DNA of 64,000 nt, from contig JAJFUH010000050.1 of assembly GCA_021372535.1 (NCBI GenBank), forward strand, positions 20,395 to 84,394. The letters run 5' to 3'. The position numbers and the translations under genes are program-made. Shown piece by piece: positions 16,820-26,715 of this stretch. Under the pieces are notes generated by a model, which was given only the letters and a program-made list of their open reading frames with translations, made no database searches and was not told the DNA's origin. The DNA comes from a bacterium. GTDB taxonomy: Bacteria; Latescibacterota; Latescibacteria; Latescibacterales; Latescibacteraceae. Numbering within the stretch: position 1 is the first letter of the stretch; each line of letters opens with the position of its first letter.

Positions 16820-17791
16820 ATGGATGCTCTGTCATCTGAAAAATCGAGTACGGAGTTTGTCAAACAATCCAATAACACCAAATTATATGTGTTTATTGGA
16901 TTGTTAGTCGTTCTTGCCGCTCTGTCAGCCTGGCAGTTCTGGTCAATCAACAATAAAAACAATCAGATAAGTGTATTGCAGCAGGAAAAGCTTGCAGGTG
17001 AGACCGAACAGCAGAAACTCAAAGCTTCCATTACCGAAATCACCGATACCATCAATGAAGTTGCCAACAAACTCCAGGATGTCCGTAAAAAACAGGTCGC
17101 TATCAGCGATATCGTTACACGTTCAGAGGTAAATAATACACAGAAAGCCCAGATCATTAATGACATTACCGCTATTGAGGGACAGCTCCAGCAGGATAAA
17201 AAAGATGTCGAAGGTCTGTTGGCCAAAATGAAAAAAACCGATATCAGAATCAAGTCTCTTGAGAAGATGGTAACTTCCCTCAAGAAAGAAATAGAGAAGA
17301 ATGAAAAATCGATAGCTGAATTGAGAAGCACTATTGAAGAGAAAGATGTCATTATTAAAAATACACAGTATTCTCTGAAAACTACCGAAGATAACCTCAA
17401 GGTTGCACAAGGCGATCTCGATCAGACCAGAGCTGATCTTCAGGACACCAGGAATGTTCTCGAGGAGACCAGAAATACTGCTTATTATGTGATCGGCAGC
17501 AAGGATGAACTGAAAGCGGAAAACATTCTTTCAGAAAGCGGCAGATTCTACCAGAAGAAGAGCGTTGATCTTGCCGGTGAATTTGACACGGCTGCTTTCA
17601 CGAAAATTGATATAACCAAACAGAAAGTATTCGCGGTCAACTGCAGCGCTAAAGATGTAAAACTGTTTCCGCTTCGGAGTGATTCGAGCTATAAGCTGGA
17701 AGAAACGGAAAAAGGCAAGTCGGTCCTGACCGTGGTCAATCCTGAAAAATTCTGGAAGATTCCGTATGTGGCCATAGTGGTCAAGGGATAA
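16820..17791 (+). CDS. Membrane-anchored coiled-coil protein with C-terminal globular domain
   Basis: 323 residues. One transmembrane segment lies at about 22-43 after a short polar N-terminus with no cleavage site. Residues about 48-220 are a long, highly charged coiled coil with heptads, Gln/Lys/Glu-rich. The C-terminal about 100 residues start with AYYVIGSKDELK and form a compact beta-rich domain. This layout resembles envelope-anchored proteins of the FCB group sometimes named Cbp1-type adhesins; that name does not prove function. AGGAGGAGG precedes the start by eight bases, so translation should be strong. Monocistronic, with its own promoter, long leader and terminator. Confidence 0.8.
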   Translation: MDALSSEKSSTEFVKQSNNTKLYVFIGLLVVLAALSAWQFWSINNKNNQISVLQQEKLAGETEQQKLKASITEITDTINEVANKLQDVRKKQVAISDIVTRSEVNNTQKAQIINDITAIEGQLQQDKKDVEGLLAKMKKTDIRIKSLEKMVTSLKKEIEKNEKSIAELRSTIEEKDVIIKNTQYSLKTTEDNLKVAQGDLDQTRADLQDTRNVLEETRNTAYYVIGSKDELKAENILSESGRFYQKKSVDLAGEFDTAAFTKIDITKQKVFAVNCSAKDVKLFPLRSDSSYKLEETEKGKSVLTVVNPEKFWKIPYVAIVVKG

Positions 17792-17864
17792 ATTCCTGCG
17801 ACAGGTACGCATCAGTATTGACATGCTGGTTCTGATTATTTTATAATAATAACACTGCTGCTTT

Positions 17865-17904
17865 AAAAGAAGGATTTGCGGAAGTCCGTAAATCCTTCTT
17901 TTTA
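17865..17904 (+). terminator. Intrinsic terminator after the coiled-coil gene
   Basis: A 17-base stem (17865-17881 with 17886-17902, one G-U pair) with a 4-base loop, A run before and T run after it. Very stable and clearly placed 70 bases after the stop. Confidence 0.92.
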
Positions 17905-17982
17905 CCTTGGAAGAAGCGTATTATATGCATTGAGGATAAATATATACTTGTTTGACTGTTTCCCGGTTAAAGGATTGATAGT

Positions 17983-19260
17983 ATGAACTTTCAGGTGATT
18001 ACAACTATCGCTGTTTTTGTGGTTGTATATCTCATTATTTCATTTGAATTGATAAATAAAGCATATATTGCCCTTTTAGGTGCAGGACTTTTTCTTGTTT
18101 TAAAAATCATTCCCGTCGATACAGCCTTCAGCAAAGTTGATCTGAAAGTCATATCCATTCTTATCTCCACTATGATTATCGTCAATATTCTGAAAAAGAC
18201 CGGTGTTTTTCAATATCTAGCCATAAAATCCTCAAAGATGGTTAAAGGCGATCCGATAAAAATTCTTATTTTACTTATGGTTATTACGGCAGTGATATCG
18301 GCATTCCTTCCCAATGTTACAACTATCATGATTTTAGGCCCGGTTTCAATCCTGATTGCAGTCGAGCTCGGTATTTCACCTGTTCCGTTTCTTATTCTGC
18401 TTGCCGTTGCATCGAATATCGGCGGTACTGCCACATTGATCGGCGATCCTCCCAATATCATGATAGCTTATGGCGCAAATCTGACGTTTAACGCGTTTAT
18501 ATTCAACCTGAGCCCGCTTATTCTTGTCATAATGGTGGGCAGTGTTGGTATTACCTATGTATTGTTCAAAAAAGTTCTTGTCGTACCTTTTGAACGCCGG
18601 GCACGTATTATGGAGTTTGATGAAACAAAGACAATCACCGACAAGCCGTTTCTTATTAAGTCCCTCGTCGTACTTGGGCTCGTGATCGCAGGATTCTTAT
18701 TTTATAATGTGATAAATCTTGATCCGGCGATCGTAGCGGTTTTCGGTGCCACGGTGCTTATGGTAATCACGAAAAACAAACCTGATGAAATTTTCGGCGA
18801 GGTCGAATGGACGACCATATTCTTTTTTGTCGGGCTTTTTATTATGGTCGGAACGCTCGAAGAGCTCGGTGTTATCAATTATCTTGCGCATGGAATGACA
18901 AAATTGTCCGGAGGTAATATTAAGACCGCGGCAATTACCATTGTCTGGGGATCGGGTATCCTGTCCGGATTCATCGACAATATCCCGTTTGTTGCGACAA
19001 TGATTCCACTGATCAAGGACTTGAACTTACATATCGATCCGTCAGTCGGCAACGTACTCTGGTGGTCGCTTTCCGCAGGCGCCTGTCTCGGCGGAAATCT
19101 CACCCTGGTCGGCGCTTCAGCCAATGTCATTTCGGCCGGTATCGCCCAAAAAAACGGGTATACCATTACATTCATGGATTTTACAAAATACGGAGTTATC
19201 TACACCGTCATTTCTCTCATTGTCACAACTATCTATATATATGTAAGATATCTGTTATGA
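17983..19260 (+). CDS. ArsB/NhaD-like ion transporter (IT superfamily)
   Basis: 425 residues with about 11-12 hydrophobic helices. The paired re-entrant motifs of the superfamily are present: NIGGTATLIGDPPNIMIA in the first half and GGNLTLVGASANVISAGIA in the second, along with FLPNVTT and SGFIDNIPFVATM. These match the ArsB/NhaD/P-protein group, which exchange Na+/H+, arsenite or dicarboxylates. No arsenic genes are nearby and the next gene is another cation antiporter, so Na+/H+ exchange is a reasonable guess. AAAGGAT precedes the start. Confidence 0.85.
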   Translation: MNFQVITTIAVFVVVYLIISFELINKAYIALLGAGLFLVLKIIPVDTAFSKVDLKVISILISTMIIVNILKKTGVFQYLAIKSSKMVKGDPIKILILLMVITAVISAFLPNVTTIMILGPVSILIAVELGISPVPFLILLAVASNIGGTATLIGDPPNIMIAYGANLTFNAFIFNLSPLILVIMVGSVGITYVLFKKVLVVPFERRARIMEFDETKTITDKPFLIKSLVVLGLVIAGFLFYNVINLDPAIVAVFGATVLMVITKNKPDEIFGEVEWTTIFFFVGLFIMVGTLEELGVINYLAHGMTKLSGGNIKTAAITIVWGSGILSGFIDNIPFVATMIPLIKDLNLHIDPSVGNVLWWSLSAGACLGGNLTLVGASANVISAGIAQKNGYTITFMDFTKYGVIYTVISLIVTTIYIYVRYLL

Positions 19261-19312
19261 CGATACGCATTTCCTGTTCTGCTTTTCTGTAAAGGAGAGG
19301 TTGGCGCAGCGT

Positions 19313-20389
19313 ATGACCATGATCTTTTTCATCCTTGGACTCGGAGCGCTCGTTCTTGGCGCCGAGATGCTCGTACGCGGCGCATCGCGGCTTGCGGCAG
19401 CGGTCAGAATTTCATCCCTCGTCATCGGACTTACCGTGGTTGCGTTCGGAACCAGTTTCCCCGAACTGGCGGTAAGTGTTCAATCCGCGTTTCTCGGTCA
19501 GGCGGATATCGCGCTCGGCAATGTTGTCGGCAGTAATATCTTCAACGTACTCTTAATCCTCGGTATATCAGCTCTCATTGTCCCTCTCAGGGTTTCTCAT
19601 CAGCTTGTACGGTTTGATGTCCCGATAATGATCGGTGTCTCGATTCTTTTATTCATGATGAGCCTTGACGGAAAAATCGGCAGAGCGGACGGGATTATAC
19701 TGTTTTCCGGAATCGTGGCATATACGGCCTGGCTTTTCCGTAAAGGCTCAAAAACTGTTGAGGAGCCCGGATCGGTTCAGGCAGCCGGATCAACGAAAGA
19801 TGTGACAATTTATTATTTTATACTCCAGATTGTGCTGCTTCTTTCAGGTTTGGTACTTCTCGTTATCGGGTCACGGTGGCTCGTGCAAAGTGCGATTGTG
19901 ATTGCCCATACACTGGGATTGAGCGAGCTCGTGGTGGGTCTGACCATCGTTGCAGCAGGCACCTCGCTTCCTGAAGTTGCCACGTCGATCGTTGCCAGCA
20001 TCCGCAGGGAACGTGACATCGCCGTCGGCAATGTCGTGGGAAGTAACATTTTCAACATACTGTCGGTGCTCGGTGTTTCAGCATCCATTGCCCCGGACGG
20101 TATCCGTGTCGCGCCATCGGCGCTCCATTTTGACATTCCCGTCATGGTCGCGGCTGCGGTAGTGTGTCTGCCGGTTTTTTTTACCGGGAGAATCATAGCG
20201 CGGTGGGAAGGGGCGCTTTTCCTCGGTTATTATGGCGCATATACGCTCTATCTTATAATGGCCTCGTCACATCATAATGCACTGCCCGTGTTCAACAGCG
20301 TCATGATGATGTTTGTTATTCCGCTTACGGTGCTGGTGTTGGGAGGATCACTTTTGCAGAGTTTCAGGGGGCAATCAGGTGATGGGTAA
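19313..20389 (+). CDS. Calcium/sodium antiporter (CaCA family, YrbG-like)
   Basis: 358 residues, 10-11 membrane helices. Both alpha-repeats of the CaCA superfamily are clear: GTSFPELAVSV...GNVVGSNIFNVLLILG in the first half and GTSLPEVATSI...GNVVGSNIFNILSVLG in the second; the conserved acidic residues in PEL/PEV bind the cations. The ATG at 19313 is used; a TTG twelve bases upstream is closer to the GGAGAGG ribosome site and could be used instead. Follows the ArsB/NhaD-like gene by 52 bases, so the two ion exchangers may be one operon. Confidence 0.9.
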   Translation: MTMIFFILGLGALVLGAEMLVRGASRLAAAVRISSLVIGLTVVAFGTSFPELAVSVQSAFLGQADIALGNVVGSNIFNVLLILGISALIVPLRVSHQLVRFDVPIMIGVSILLFMMSLDGKIGRADGIILFSGIVAYTAWLFRKGSKTVEEPGSVQAAGSTKDVTIYYFILQIVLLLSGLVLLVIGSRWLVQSAIVIAHTLGLSELVVGLTIVAAGTSLPEVATSIVASIRRERDIAVGNVVGSNIFNILSVLGVSASIAPDGIRVAPSALHFDIPVMVAAAVVCLPVFFTGRIIARWEGALFLGYYGAYTLYLIMASSHHNALPVFNSVMMMFVIPLTVLVLGGSLLQSFRGQSGDG

Positions 20390-20523
20390 GTCTGATGCCT
20401 GAGTTACCGATGCGGAGGCATGTGCGTTTCACATCACTGCTGTTAAAAAATGGTATTGATTTATAAGTATGTTCAAACGTCTTGTGCGGTTGAAGTAAAA
20501 CTACAATTCTGAAGGGAAAAATT

Positions 20524-20616
20524 ATGTTTGGAATGAGCTTGGAGCAATTGCTGGTTCTGGTATTTTTCCTGGCGCTTGTCATTTTTCTAATTTACAATAT
20601 GAAAATTCAAAAATAA
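20524..20616 (+). CDS. 30-residue single-span membrane protein (small ORF)
   Basis: Starts MFGMSLEQLL, continues with a hydrophobic helix (VLVFFLALVIFLIY) and ends with a basic tail NMKIQK. GAAGGG lies seven bases before the ATG. The start resembles TatA proteins, but the FG hinge and amphipathic helix are missing; KdpF-like or regulatory membrane peptides are other options. The stop lies in a small inverted repeat (AATAAC/GTTATT). Evidence is composition and ribosome site only. Confidence 0.5.
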   Translation: MFGMSLEQLLVLVFFLALVIFLIYNMKIQK

Positions 20617-20857
20617 CAGGCCGTTATTATTTTTCGAAATGATGATATAAGGAGGTTTTACCGATAAAAAGGTAAGGCGGGAAGTATATTTTAAAAAATC
20701 GGATTTATGTTAAACAACATGTATCAGCTCAGGATTTCTGCTCACAATCCCTCACGACAGTCCACCACAAAACGCCCTATGCAATCTTCCGTCATTGTAA
20801 CCGGTAAAGATGGATTATCGTGTAATCAAAAGCAGCAATTTTCCCCACGCGCACTTT

Positions 20858-21487
20858 CTAACCCATCTCTCCCATGCTGAGCATATCCTTGATTTTCATG
20901 AGCCGTGCGCGGTCGGCGCGGTCGTTTTCCTCGAGCTTGTTTGAAATTGATTTGATGGCCGAACCGAGCGTCGGGATAAGCACATATTCGAGCGCATTCA
21001 CCCGCCGGCGTGTCTTTTCGATCTCCTGAGCCATGCGGAGGACTGCCTCCTCGAGATTGGCGAGTTTCAGGAGCAGGGGGAAGAGGGCGCGGAGCGAGTT
21101 GCTGGCGCGGTCGAAATCGGCTTTTGTCGATACCGTGCTGTAGGTGTTGCGTATATCGAACCCTTTAAGGGTCAGCTCCGGCATGGGAACGCTCATGATG
21201 ATTTTTTTCGCTATGTCCATGTCGAGCCTGGTTTCGTACTCGTCGAGAGCGGCTTCGATAGCCTTTTCGTCCGATGATGCGCCGGCGAGGATAAAAAGAT
21301 GGAGCGTCGCAGGAAGCTCACGGTCGACCTGCTTTCTGAGACGGCCGTATTCCTCGACAATAGGCATGAATGCCTGGAGAAGCCCTTCAAGCTTATCCTT
21401 GAGCAGCTTGTGACCGCGCCGCGCAACGACAAAACGCTTGCGAAGCCCGAGCAGAGCCATTCGTGTCGGGTTGATTTTTATCTGCAT
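20858..21487 (-). CDS. atpD: V-type ATPase subunit D (central stalk)
   Basis: 209 residues, the last gene of the operon. The family pattern is clear: N-terminal KINPTRMALLGLRKR followed by a long coiled coil, a central insertion, and a C-terminal coiled coil with RRVNALEYVLIPTLGSAIKSI. Subunit D is the rotating axle equivalent to gamma of F-ATPase and couples the A3B3 head to the ring through subunits F and C. It starts six bases after the stop of subunit B. Confidence 0.95.
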   Translation of the reverse strand: MQIKINPTRMALLGLRKRFVVARRGHKLLKDKLEGLLQAFMPIVEEYGRLRKQVDRELPATLHLFILAGASSDEKAIEAALDEYETRLDMDIAKKIIMSVPMPELTLKGFDIRNTYSTVSTKADFDRASNSLRALFPLLLKLANLEEAVLRMAQEIEKTRRRVNALEYVLIPTLGSAIKSISNKLEENDRADRARLMKIKDMLSMGEMG

Positions 21488-21493
21488 AGCTTC

Positions 21494-22879
21494 TCACTTT
21501 GCCGCTTTATAGTACTTTTCAACGTATTCGGGACGGATACGCTTGAGCTCGGTTTTGGGAAGAATGCCGAGCAGTTTCCACCCGAGATCGAGTGATTCCA
21601 CGATGGAACGGTTTTCGTGTTCGCCCTGAGTAATGAATTCAGCCTCGAAATGTTTGGCAAATTCCATGTAAAGAAGGTCCAGCGGGGTGAGCGCCGATTC
21701 ACCGAGCACCACTGCAAGCTCTTCCGCATTCTTGCCGCGTGCATATCCTGCGTAAAGCTGATTCATGACACCGGAATGATCTTCACGGGTTTTGCCTTTG
21801 CCGATTCCCTTGTCCTTGAGACGGGACAGCGAGGGCAGCACATCCACGGGCGGATAAATTCCCTGCGTGTGGAGGGGACGGCTCTGGATGATCTGGCCTT
21901 CGGTGATGTACCCTGTCAGGTCGGGAACCGGGTGAGTTTTGTCGTCCTCGGGCATGGTAAGGATAGGAATCTGTGTGATCGATCCACCTTTACCCTGGAT
22001 ACGTCCCGCACGCTCTTAGATGGTCGAGAGGTCGGTGTAGAGGTACCCGGGATAGCCGCGACGGCTCGGAACCTCTTTCCGCGCGGCCGATATCTCCCGG
22101 AGCGCTTCGCAGTAATTCGTCATGTCGGTCAGAATCACGAGCACATGCATTTCGAGCTCGTATGCAAGATACTCCGCCGTTGTGAGCGCCATGCGGGGCA
22201 CAGCGATACGTTCGATCGGCGGGTCGTTGGCAAGGTTGATGAACAGCACCGAGCGTTCGAGCGCGCCTGTCCGTCTGAAATCCTCGATAAAGAAATTCGC
22301 TTCCTCGAATGTAATCCCCATTGCAGTGAATACAACGCCGAATTTCTCGCCCGACTTGAGAACGGTCGCCTGACGGGCGATCTGCGCCGCAATGCGGTTG
22401 TGGGGAAGTCCGTTGCCCGAGAACACCGGAAGCTTCTGTCCGCGGACAAGCGGATTGAGAACATCGATGGTCGATATGCCTGTCTGGATGAACTCGTTCG
22501 GAAAGTCACGGGCATACGGGTTCATCGGAATGCCGTTCACGTTGGTATATTTTTCGGGGATAATCGGAGGGCCGCCGTCGATCGGCTGGCCGAATCCATT
22601 GAAAATACGTCCCACCATATCGGGTGAAAGCCCGATTTCCAAGCCTTTTCCGGTAAAACGAATCTGTGTTGTCGCGGGTTCGAGTCCGCTTGTGCCCTCG
22701 AAAACCTGAACCAGTACCGTGTCCTCACGGGTTTCGAGAACCTTACCGCGCCGAATAGTACCGTCCGGCATTTTTATCTCGGCGATTTCACCATAGCCGA
22801 CATTTCCGACGCCTTTAACAAGGATGAGGGGGCCGACTATGTTTTCAACCGTTCGGAATTCTTTTGATGCGGTTATCAT
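21494..22879 (-). pseudogene. atpB: V-type ATPase subunit B, interrupted by one in-frame TAA
   Basis: Non-catalytic nucleotide-binding subunit of the A3B3 head. Reading from 22879, 287 residues match subunit B ([41 protein letters not shown]) up to YTDLSTI, then codon 288 is TAA at 22018-22016. The same frame continues directly with [25 protein letters not shown] and runs to 21494. All B subunits known to me have Tyr at this place (TIYERAGR), so a single base change turned TAC or TAT into TAA. No shift or loss is seen elsewhere. A restart at 21955 would give a 153-residue fragment. Sequencing error, recent nonsense mutation or readthrough are the options. Start overlaps subunit A by four bases. 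Confidence 0.92.
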
Positions 22880-24654
22880 GAATGTTTTGTCTCCGTCAGC
22901 AGAGCGTTAAATTCGTCCTTGATTTTTGTTCTGAGGGTATCGAATGCGTCGAGCTTTGTTTCCTCGATCAGCTTGGCGCGGCTTATTTCCACACGTACCG
23001 GCAGATCGAGCATTGTGTCGAGATCGACACCCTTCGAGAGAGCATCGGAAGCCTGGTGATAAAAGTCCATGATAATATTGAGCATGTGCGACTGCTTGAC
23101 CATGGATGTATAGGTATCGATATCATCGAATGCATTCTGGTGCAGGAAATCCTCGCGCACCATCCGGGCAGCTTCGAGGAGCAGGCGATCGGTCGGTGAC
23201 AGAGAGTCCATACCGACCAGACGGACGAGTTCCTGGAGGTCTGCTTCGCGTTTCAGCATGCTCATGGCTTCCTGGCGGTTTTTAGGCCATGACGGTGAAA
23301 CGTTTTTATCCGCCCAGTTGTCGACGACTTCCTGGTAGAGCGAATAACTCGAAAGCCAGTTGATTGCCGGGAAATGCCGCTGGAAAGCCAGCTGGTCATC
23401 GAGACCCCAGTACACTTTCGTCACACGGAGTGTGCCCTGTACTACGGGATCGGCAAGGTCACCGCCCGGAGGCGATACCGCTCCGATGATGCTGATGCTC
23501 CCCTTGCGCTTATCCTTGCCGAGGCAGGTTACGAGTCCCGAGCGTTCATAGAATGCGGCCAGACGGCTCGACAGGTATGCGGGATACCCTTCCTCGCCGG
23601 GCATCTCCTCGAGACGGCCCGACATTTCACGCATTGCTTCGGCCCAGCGGCTCGTGGAATCCGCCATAAGGGCCACATCGTAGCCCATGTCGCGGAAGTA
23701 CTCCGCAATGGTGATTCCGGTGAACACCGACGCCTCGCGCGCCGCAACGGGCATGTTCGAGGTATTGGCCACGAGAACGGTACGCTCCATGAGGGGTTTG
23801 CCGCTCGATGGGTCCTTGAGGTGAGGGAATTCGAGAAGAACGTCGGTCATCTCGTTTCCGCGCTCGCCGCAGCCGATAAAGATGATAATATCGGTATCCG
23901 ACCATTTCGCAAGCTGGTGCTGGACAACAGTCTTTCCGCTCCCGAAGGGTCCGGGAACGCACCCGGTGCCCCCCTTGGTCATGGGGAAGAACATGTCGAT
24001 AATCCGCTGACCGGTGATAAGCGGGATGACGGGAGGAAGCTTGTCGGCTCGCGGCCTCGATATTCTTACAGGCCAGCGCTGCATGAGCGTGGCGTTATAA
24101 TCGCCGGTTTCCGTTGCGAGAACGGCGATGGTCTCCTCGACGGTGAATTCGCCGGGAGTGATCGACTTGATTTTCCCCTGTACACCGGGCGGTACCATGA
24201 TGCGGTGGACGATAAGCTCGGTCTCCTGTACCGTTCCGAGAATATCCCCCGTGCCAACCTCATCTCCCGCTTTTATGGTCGGGGTAAATGCCCATTTTTT
24301 CTTACGGTCGAGCGCCGGGCTTTCCGCGCCACGCACGATAAAATTTCCGTACTGTTCCATCAGAACATTGAGCGGCCTTTGGACACCATCATATATGGAT
24401 GTCAGGAGTCCCGGTCCGAGTTCCACACTGAGCGGAAGTCCCGTGGGAACAACCGGCTCTCCCGGTGCGATGTCTTCCGTTTCCTCGTAGACCTGAATCG
24501 AGTAGTTATTACCTTTTATTTCGATAATCTCTCCGAAAAGCCCGAGCTTGCCGACACGGACCATCTCGAACATCCTCGATCCGCTGAGACCCCGTGCAAC
24601 GACCAGGGGACCGCTCACTTTGATAACCGTTCCCTCTGACCTTGTATCAACCAT
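22876..24654 (-). CDS. atpA: V-type ATPase catalytic subunit A
   Basis: 592 residues, normal length. It has the Walker A loop GPFGSGKT at 235-242, the A-type insertion of about 90 residues before it ([15 protein letters not shown] region), and [28 protein letters not shown] further on. This subunit hydrolyses or makes ATP. The gene is 102 bases downstream of subunit F and its last four bases (ATGA) overlap the start of subunit B. Confidence 0.97.
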   Translation of the reverse strand: MVDTRSEGTVIKVSGPLVVARGLSGSRMFEMVRVGKLGLFGEIIEIKGNNYSIQVYEETEDIAPGEPVVPTGLPLSVELGPGLLTSIYDGVQRPLNVLMEQYGNFIVRGAESPALDRKKKWAFTPTIKAGDEVGTGDILGTVQETELIVHRIMVPPGVQGKIKSITPGEFTVEETIAVLATETGDYNATLMQRWPVRISRPRADKLPPVIPLITGQRIIDMFFPMTKGGTGCVPGPFGSGKTVVQHQLAKWSDTDIIIFIGCGERGNEMTDVLLEFPHLKDPSSGKPLMERTVLVANTSNMPVAAREASVFTGITIAEYFRDMGYDVALMADSTSRWAEAMREMSGRLEEMPGEEGYPAYLSSRLAAFYERSGLVTCLGKDKRKGSISIIGAVSPPGGDLADPVVQGTLRVTKVYWGLDDQLAFQRHFPAINWLSSYSLYQEVVDNWADKNVSPSWPKNRQEAMSMLKREADLQELVRLVGMDSLSPTDRLLLEAARMVREDFLHQNAFDDIDTYTSMVKQSHMLNIIMDFYHQASDALSKGVDLDTMLDLPVRVEISRAKLIEETKLDAFDTLRTKIKDEFNALLTETKHS

Positions 24655-24756
24655 AATAAAGTCCTTCCATTATGCTTATGAGCTCATAAGTATCTATTAT
24701 AAAATACCTTACATATTCGAGCGCAACAATGTCATGGCTCCGGCCTTCGCTGTTTG

Positions 24757-25101
24757 TTATGTCTGTCCGTCCGGCTGTGAGTATTTCTGCCCGAGCAGAT
24801 CGACTCCGAGTGCACGCGCCACAAGCGACCGCACCTCCTCCATTCTCGCTCCCGGTGTTACCGACAGTGTCGGTATGGGAAGGAGCATGTTCATGGCATT
24901 TTCACGGAAATCCGTGATCGCTTCGGAACATTTGCCTGCCAGGTCTTCGGTCATCATGACCATGACGGGCTCCGGTGAACGCTTGATTTCGCTCAGTACG
25001 GGGGCGACTTTCGTTTCATCCTCGATTTCCACGAGCTCGCTCCCCAGGGCCTTGAACGGGAGTATATCCGCACGGCGGCCGATCACGACGACTTTAGGCA
25101 T
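24757..25101 (-). CDS. atpF: V-type ATPase subunit F
   Basis: 114 residues. The Rossmann-like subunit F pattern is visible: short strand KVVVIGR, VMMTEDLAGK in the middle and LLPIPTLSVTPG, then a C-terminal helix that contacts subunit D. Its start overlaps the end of subunit C by eight bases. Confidence 0.88.
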   Translation of the reverse strand: MPKVVVIGRRADILPFKALGSELVEIEDETKVAPVLSEIKRSPEPVMVMMTEDLAGKCSEAITDFRENAMNMLLPIPTLSVTPGARMEEVRSLVARALGVDLLGQKYSQPDGQT

Positions 25102-26104
25102 ATTCTCTCCTCAGTGTTTCCATTGCAGCCCTGGGCTCGATTCCGTTGACCAGAGAAGCGAGCGCCAGCCGGAGATTCTCCTGCTCGACAGCATATGCAG
25201 CCAGAAATACGAGAACCTTTTCAGGTCCATATGGTATTCCCCTGTATTCAATCGCTTCATCACGGATCACTTCCTGGGTGCAGGCATCGATATTCTGACG
25301 CAGTTTCTCCGTTCCCTCGGCGCGGAGTTTCCTGAAAACGGTATCGGAAACCTTTCCCGCAAGCGCTTCGGCGGGATTTGATTCGGAGAGGAGCGCGGTA
25401 TCCCGTATCATGGCGGTATACATATCGGGCACGACAAACCACTTCTGGATCACCTCGGCAGGAGTGCCGTTCCAGCGGCTTCTCAGAACAGCGGTCCATG
25501 TCTGGAGCACGGCCATGGTACCGAGAAGGGTCGAGATCGATTGCTCCGGGGCCTGCGATGCAAGGCTGAGCCTGAGGGTACAGACCGCCGAATCGAGAAA
25601 GAGCGATTTGCCAACCGCATCGGTAGTCTGGGGCGCTTCACGGCTTTTGAGCAGGGCTTTGTGAAGGGCGAGCGCTTCGGCTTCTTCGTGAGTCTCCGTC
25701 AGGGTGTCGAACGTGCTTTCGAGTTCAGCAGCCGACCCTCCCCGTGCACTGACACGGAGGAAAAGCGTCCTGAACACGATATACCGTTGCAAAACATCGA
25801 AAAATGAGACCAGAACGTGCGGCGGTGAATCATGTATGATGCCGTCTGTCAGGTCTTTACCGTAGGATGCAAGAAGACTCGCATAATCCTTTATCGATTC
25901 GTCCGACGTGAAAAGCTGACGGTATTGCGTTTTCGCAAGCGACGAGCGTACATCGGACAGCGAGCGGCTCCTGAGCAGCCCTTCGAAAAAGTTCCGGTTG
26001 AGCAGAGCCGTTTCCAGTACGCTTATCCGCCCGCTTACATAGCTCCAGTCGGTGGCCGGTGTAGCCCGGAACGATGAACCGGTTTGTGTCATGTATTCAT
26101 TCAT
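25094..26104 (-). CDS. atpC: V-type ATPase subunit C/d
   Basis: 336 residues, all helical, with SYVSGRISVLETALLNRNFFEGLL at the N-terminus and a C-terminal GIPYGPEKVLVFLAAYAVEQENLRL, which is typical for the funnel-shaped subunit that seats the rotor axle on the membrane ring. Overlaps the upstream subunit E gene by four bases (ATGA) and the downstream subunit F gene by eight. Confidence 0.9.
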   Translation of the reverse strand: MNEYMTQTGSSFRATPATDWSYVSGRISVLETALLNRNFFEGLLRSRSLSDVRSSLAKTQYRQLFTSDESIKDYASLLASYGKDLTDGIIHDSPPHVLVSFFDVLQRYIVFRTLFLRVSARGGSAAELESTFDTLTETHEEAEALALHKALLKSREAPQTTDAVGKSLFLDSAVCTLRLSLASQAPEQSISTLLGTMAVLQTWTAVLRSRWNGTPAEVIQKWFVVPDMYTAMIRDTALLSESNPAEALAGKVSDTVFRKLRAEGTEKLRQNIDACTQEVIRDEAIEYRGIPYGPEKVLVFLAAYAVEQENLRLALASLVNGIEPRAAMETLRREYA

Positions 26105-26691
26105 GATTCAAACAATTCCCTGGCAAGTTCGCCCGCTATTGATTCACGGAGCTCGTTGAGTTTTCTGTCGAGTGTGAAATCAACCATATAGGTATCTCCC
26201 TCGACGATAAATCCTCTCGATATCCGGTTGTCGGCGCTGACAGAAGTAAATGTACCCTGAGGAGACCGACCGGAATTGATGCGTTTCAGAAATGCACCGT
26301 CCAGCAGGGCGGCATCGCGCGGATTCACCTTCAGCGTTCCGCTGATCTCCGGGGACAGGCTCTGTATCCATCCCTCGATCAGTTCAAGATATTCCTTTGC
26401 TTCAAGCGACTGAAGCTTTTCGGCAACGATCCCGAAAATATCATCGATCACCCGGTTTTTCGCCTGAAGAACCTCAAGCCGTCCCTCATGACGGGCAAGT
26501 CCTATCTGACGGGCGGTTTCACGGGCTGCTGCCGCTTCGGCCTGGTGGAGAGCCTCGTCGAGGGTTTTCTGGTTTTCTCCGCGAGACTGCGCCAGAAGTT
26601 CATCGCTTTCCCCACGGGCTTCTGCAAGAATTTTATCCGCGTCTGCCCGGGCATCGGTCGTGATCGCATTCTCAACTTTATCGAAACTCAT
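26101..26691 (-). CDS. atpE: V-type ATPase subunit E (peripheral stalk)
   Basis: 196 residues. An N-terminal Ala/Glu/Arg-rich coiled coil (about 10-90) leads to a globular C-terminal domain with GFIVEGDTYMVDFTLDRKLNELRESIAGELARELF, the usual subunit E ending. It pairs with the subunit H/G helix encoded at 29398-29724 to form the outer stalk. It begins 24 bases after the proteolipid gene. Confidence 0.92.
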   Translation of the reverse strand: MSFDKVENAITTDARADADKILAEARGESDELLAQSRGENQKTLDEALHQAEAAAARETARQIGLARHEGRLEVLQAKNRVIDDIFGIVAEKLQSLEAKEYLELIEGWIQSLSPEISGTLKVNPRDAALLDGAFLKRINSGRSPQGTFTSVSADNRISRGFIVEGDTYMVDFTLDRKLNELRESIAGELARELFES

Positions 26692-26715
26692 TGTTCCTTC
26701 CTTTCCGCGGATTAA

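Noticed and set aside
22016-22018. TAA as evidence of an alternative genetic code or special amino acid
   Set aside because: All other genes use TAA normally as a stop, and selenocysteine or pyrrolysine use TGA or TAG.
23374-24639. A 421-codon open frame on the plus strand within the V-ATPase A gene
   Set aside because: Antisense to a highly conserved gene; rich in His/Arg/Gly as expected for a shadow frame.
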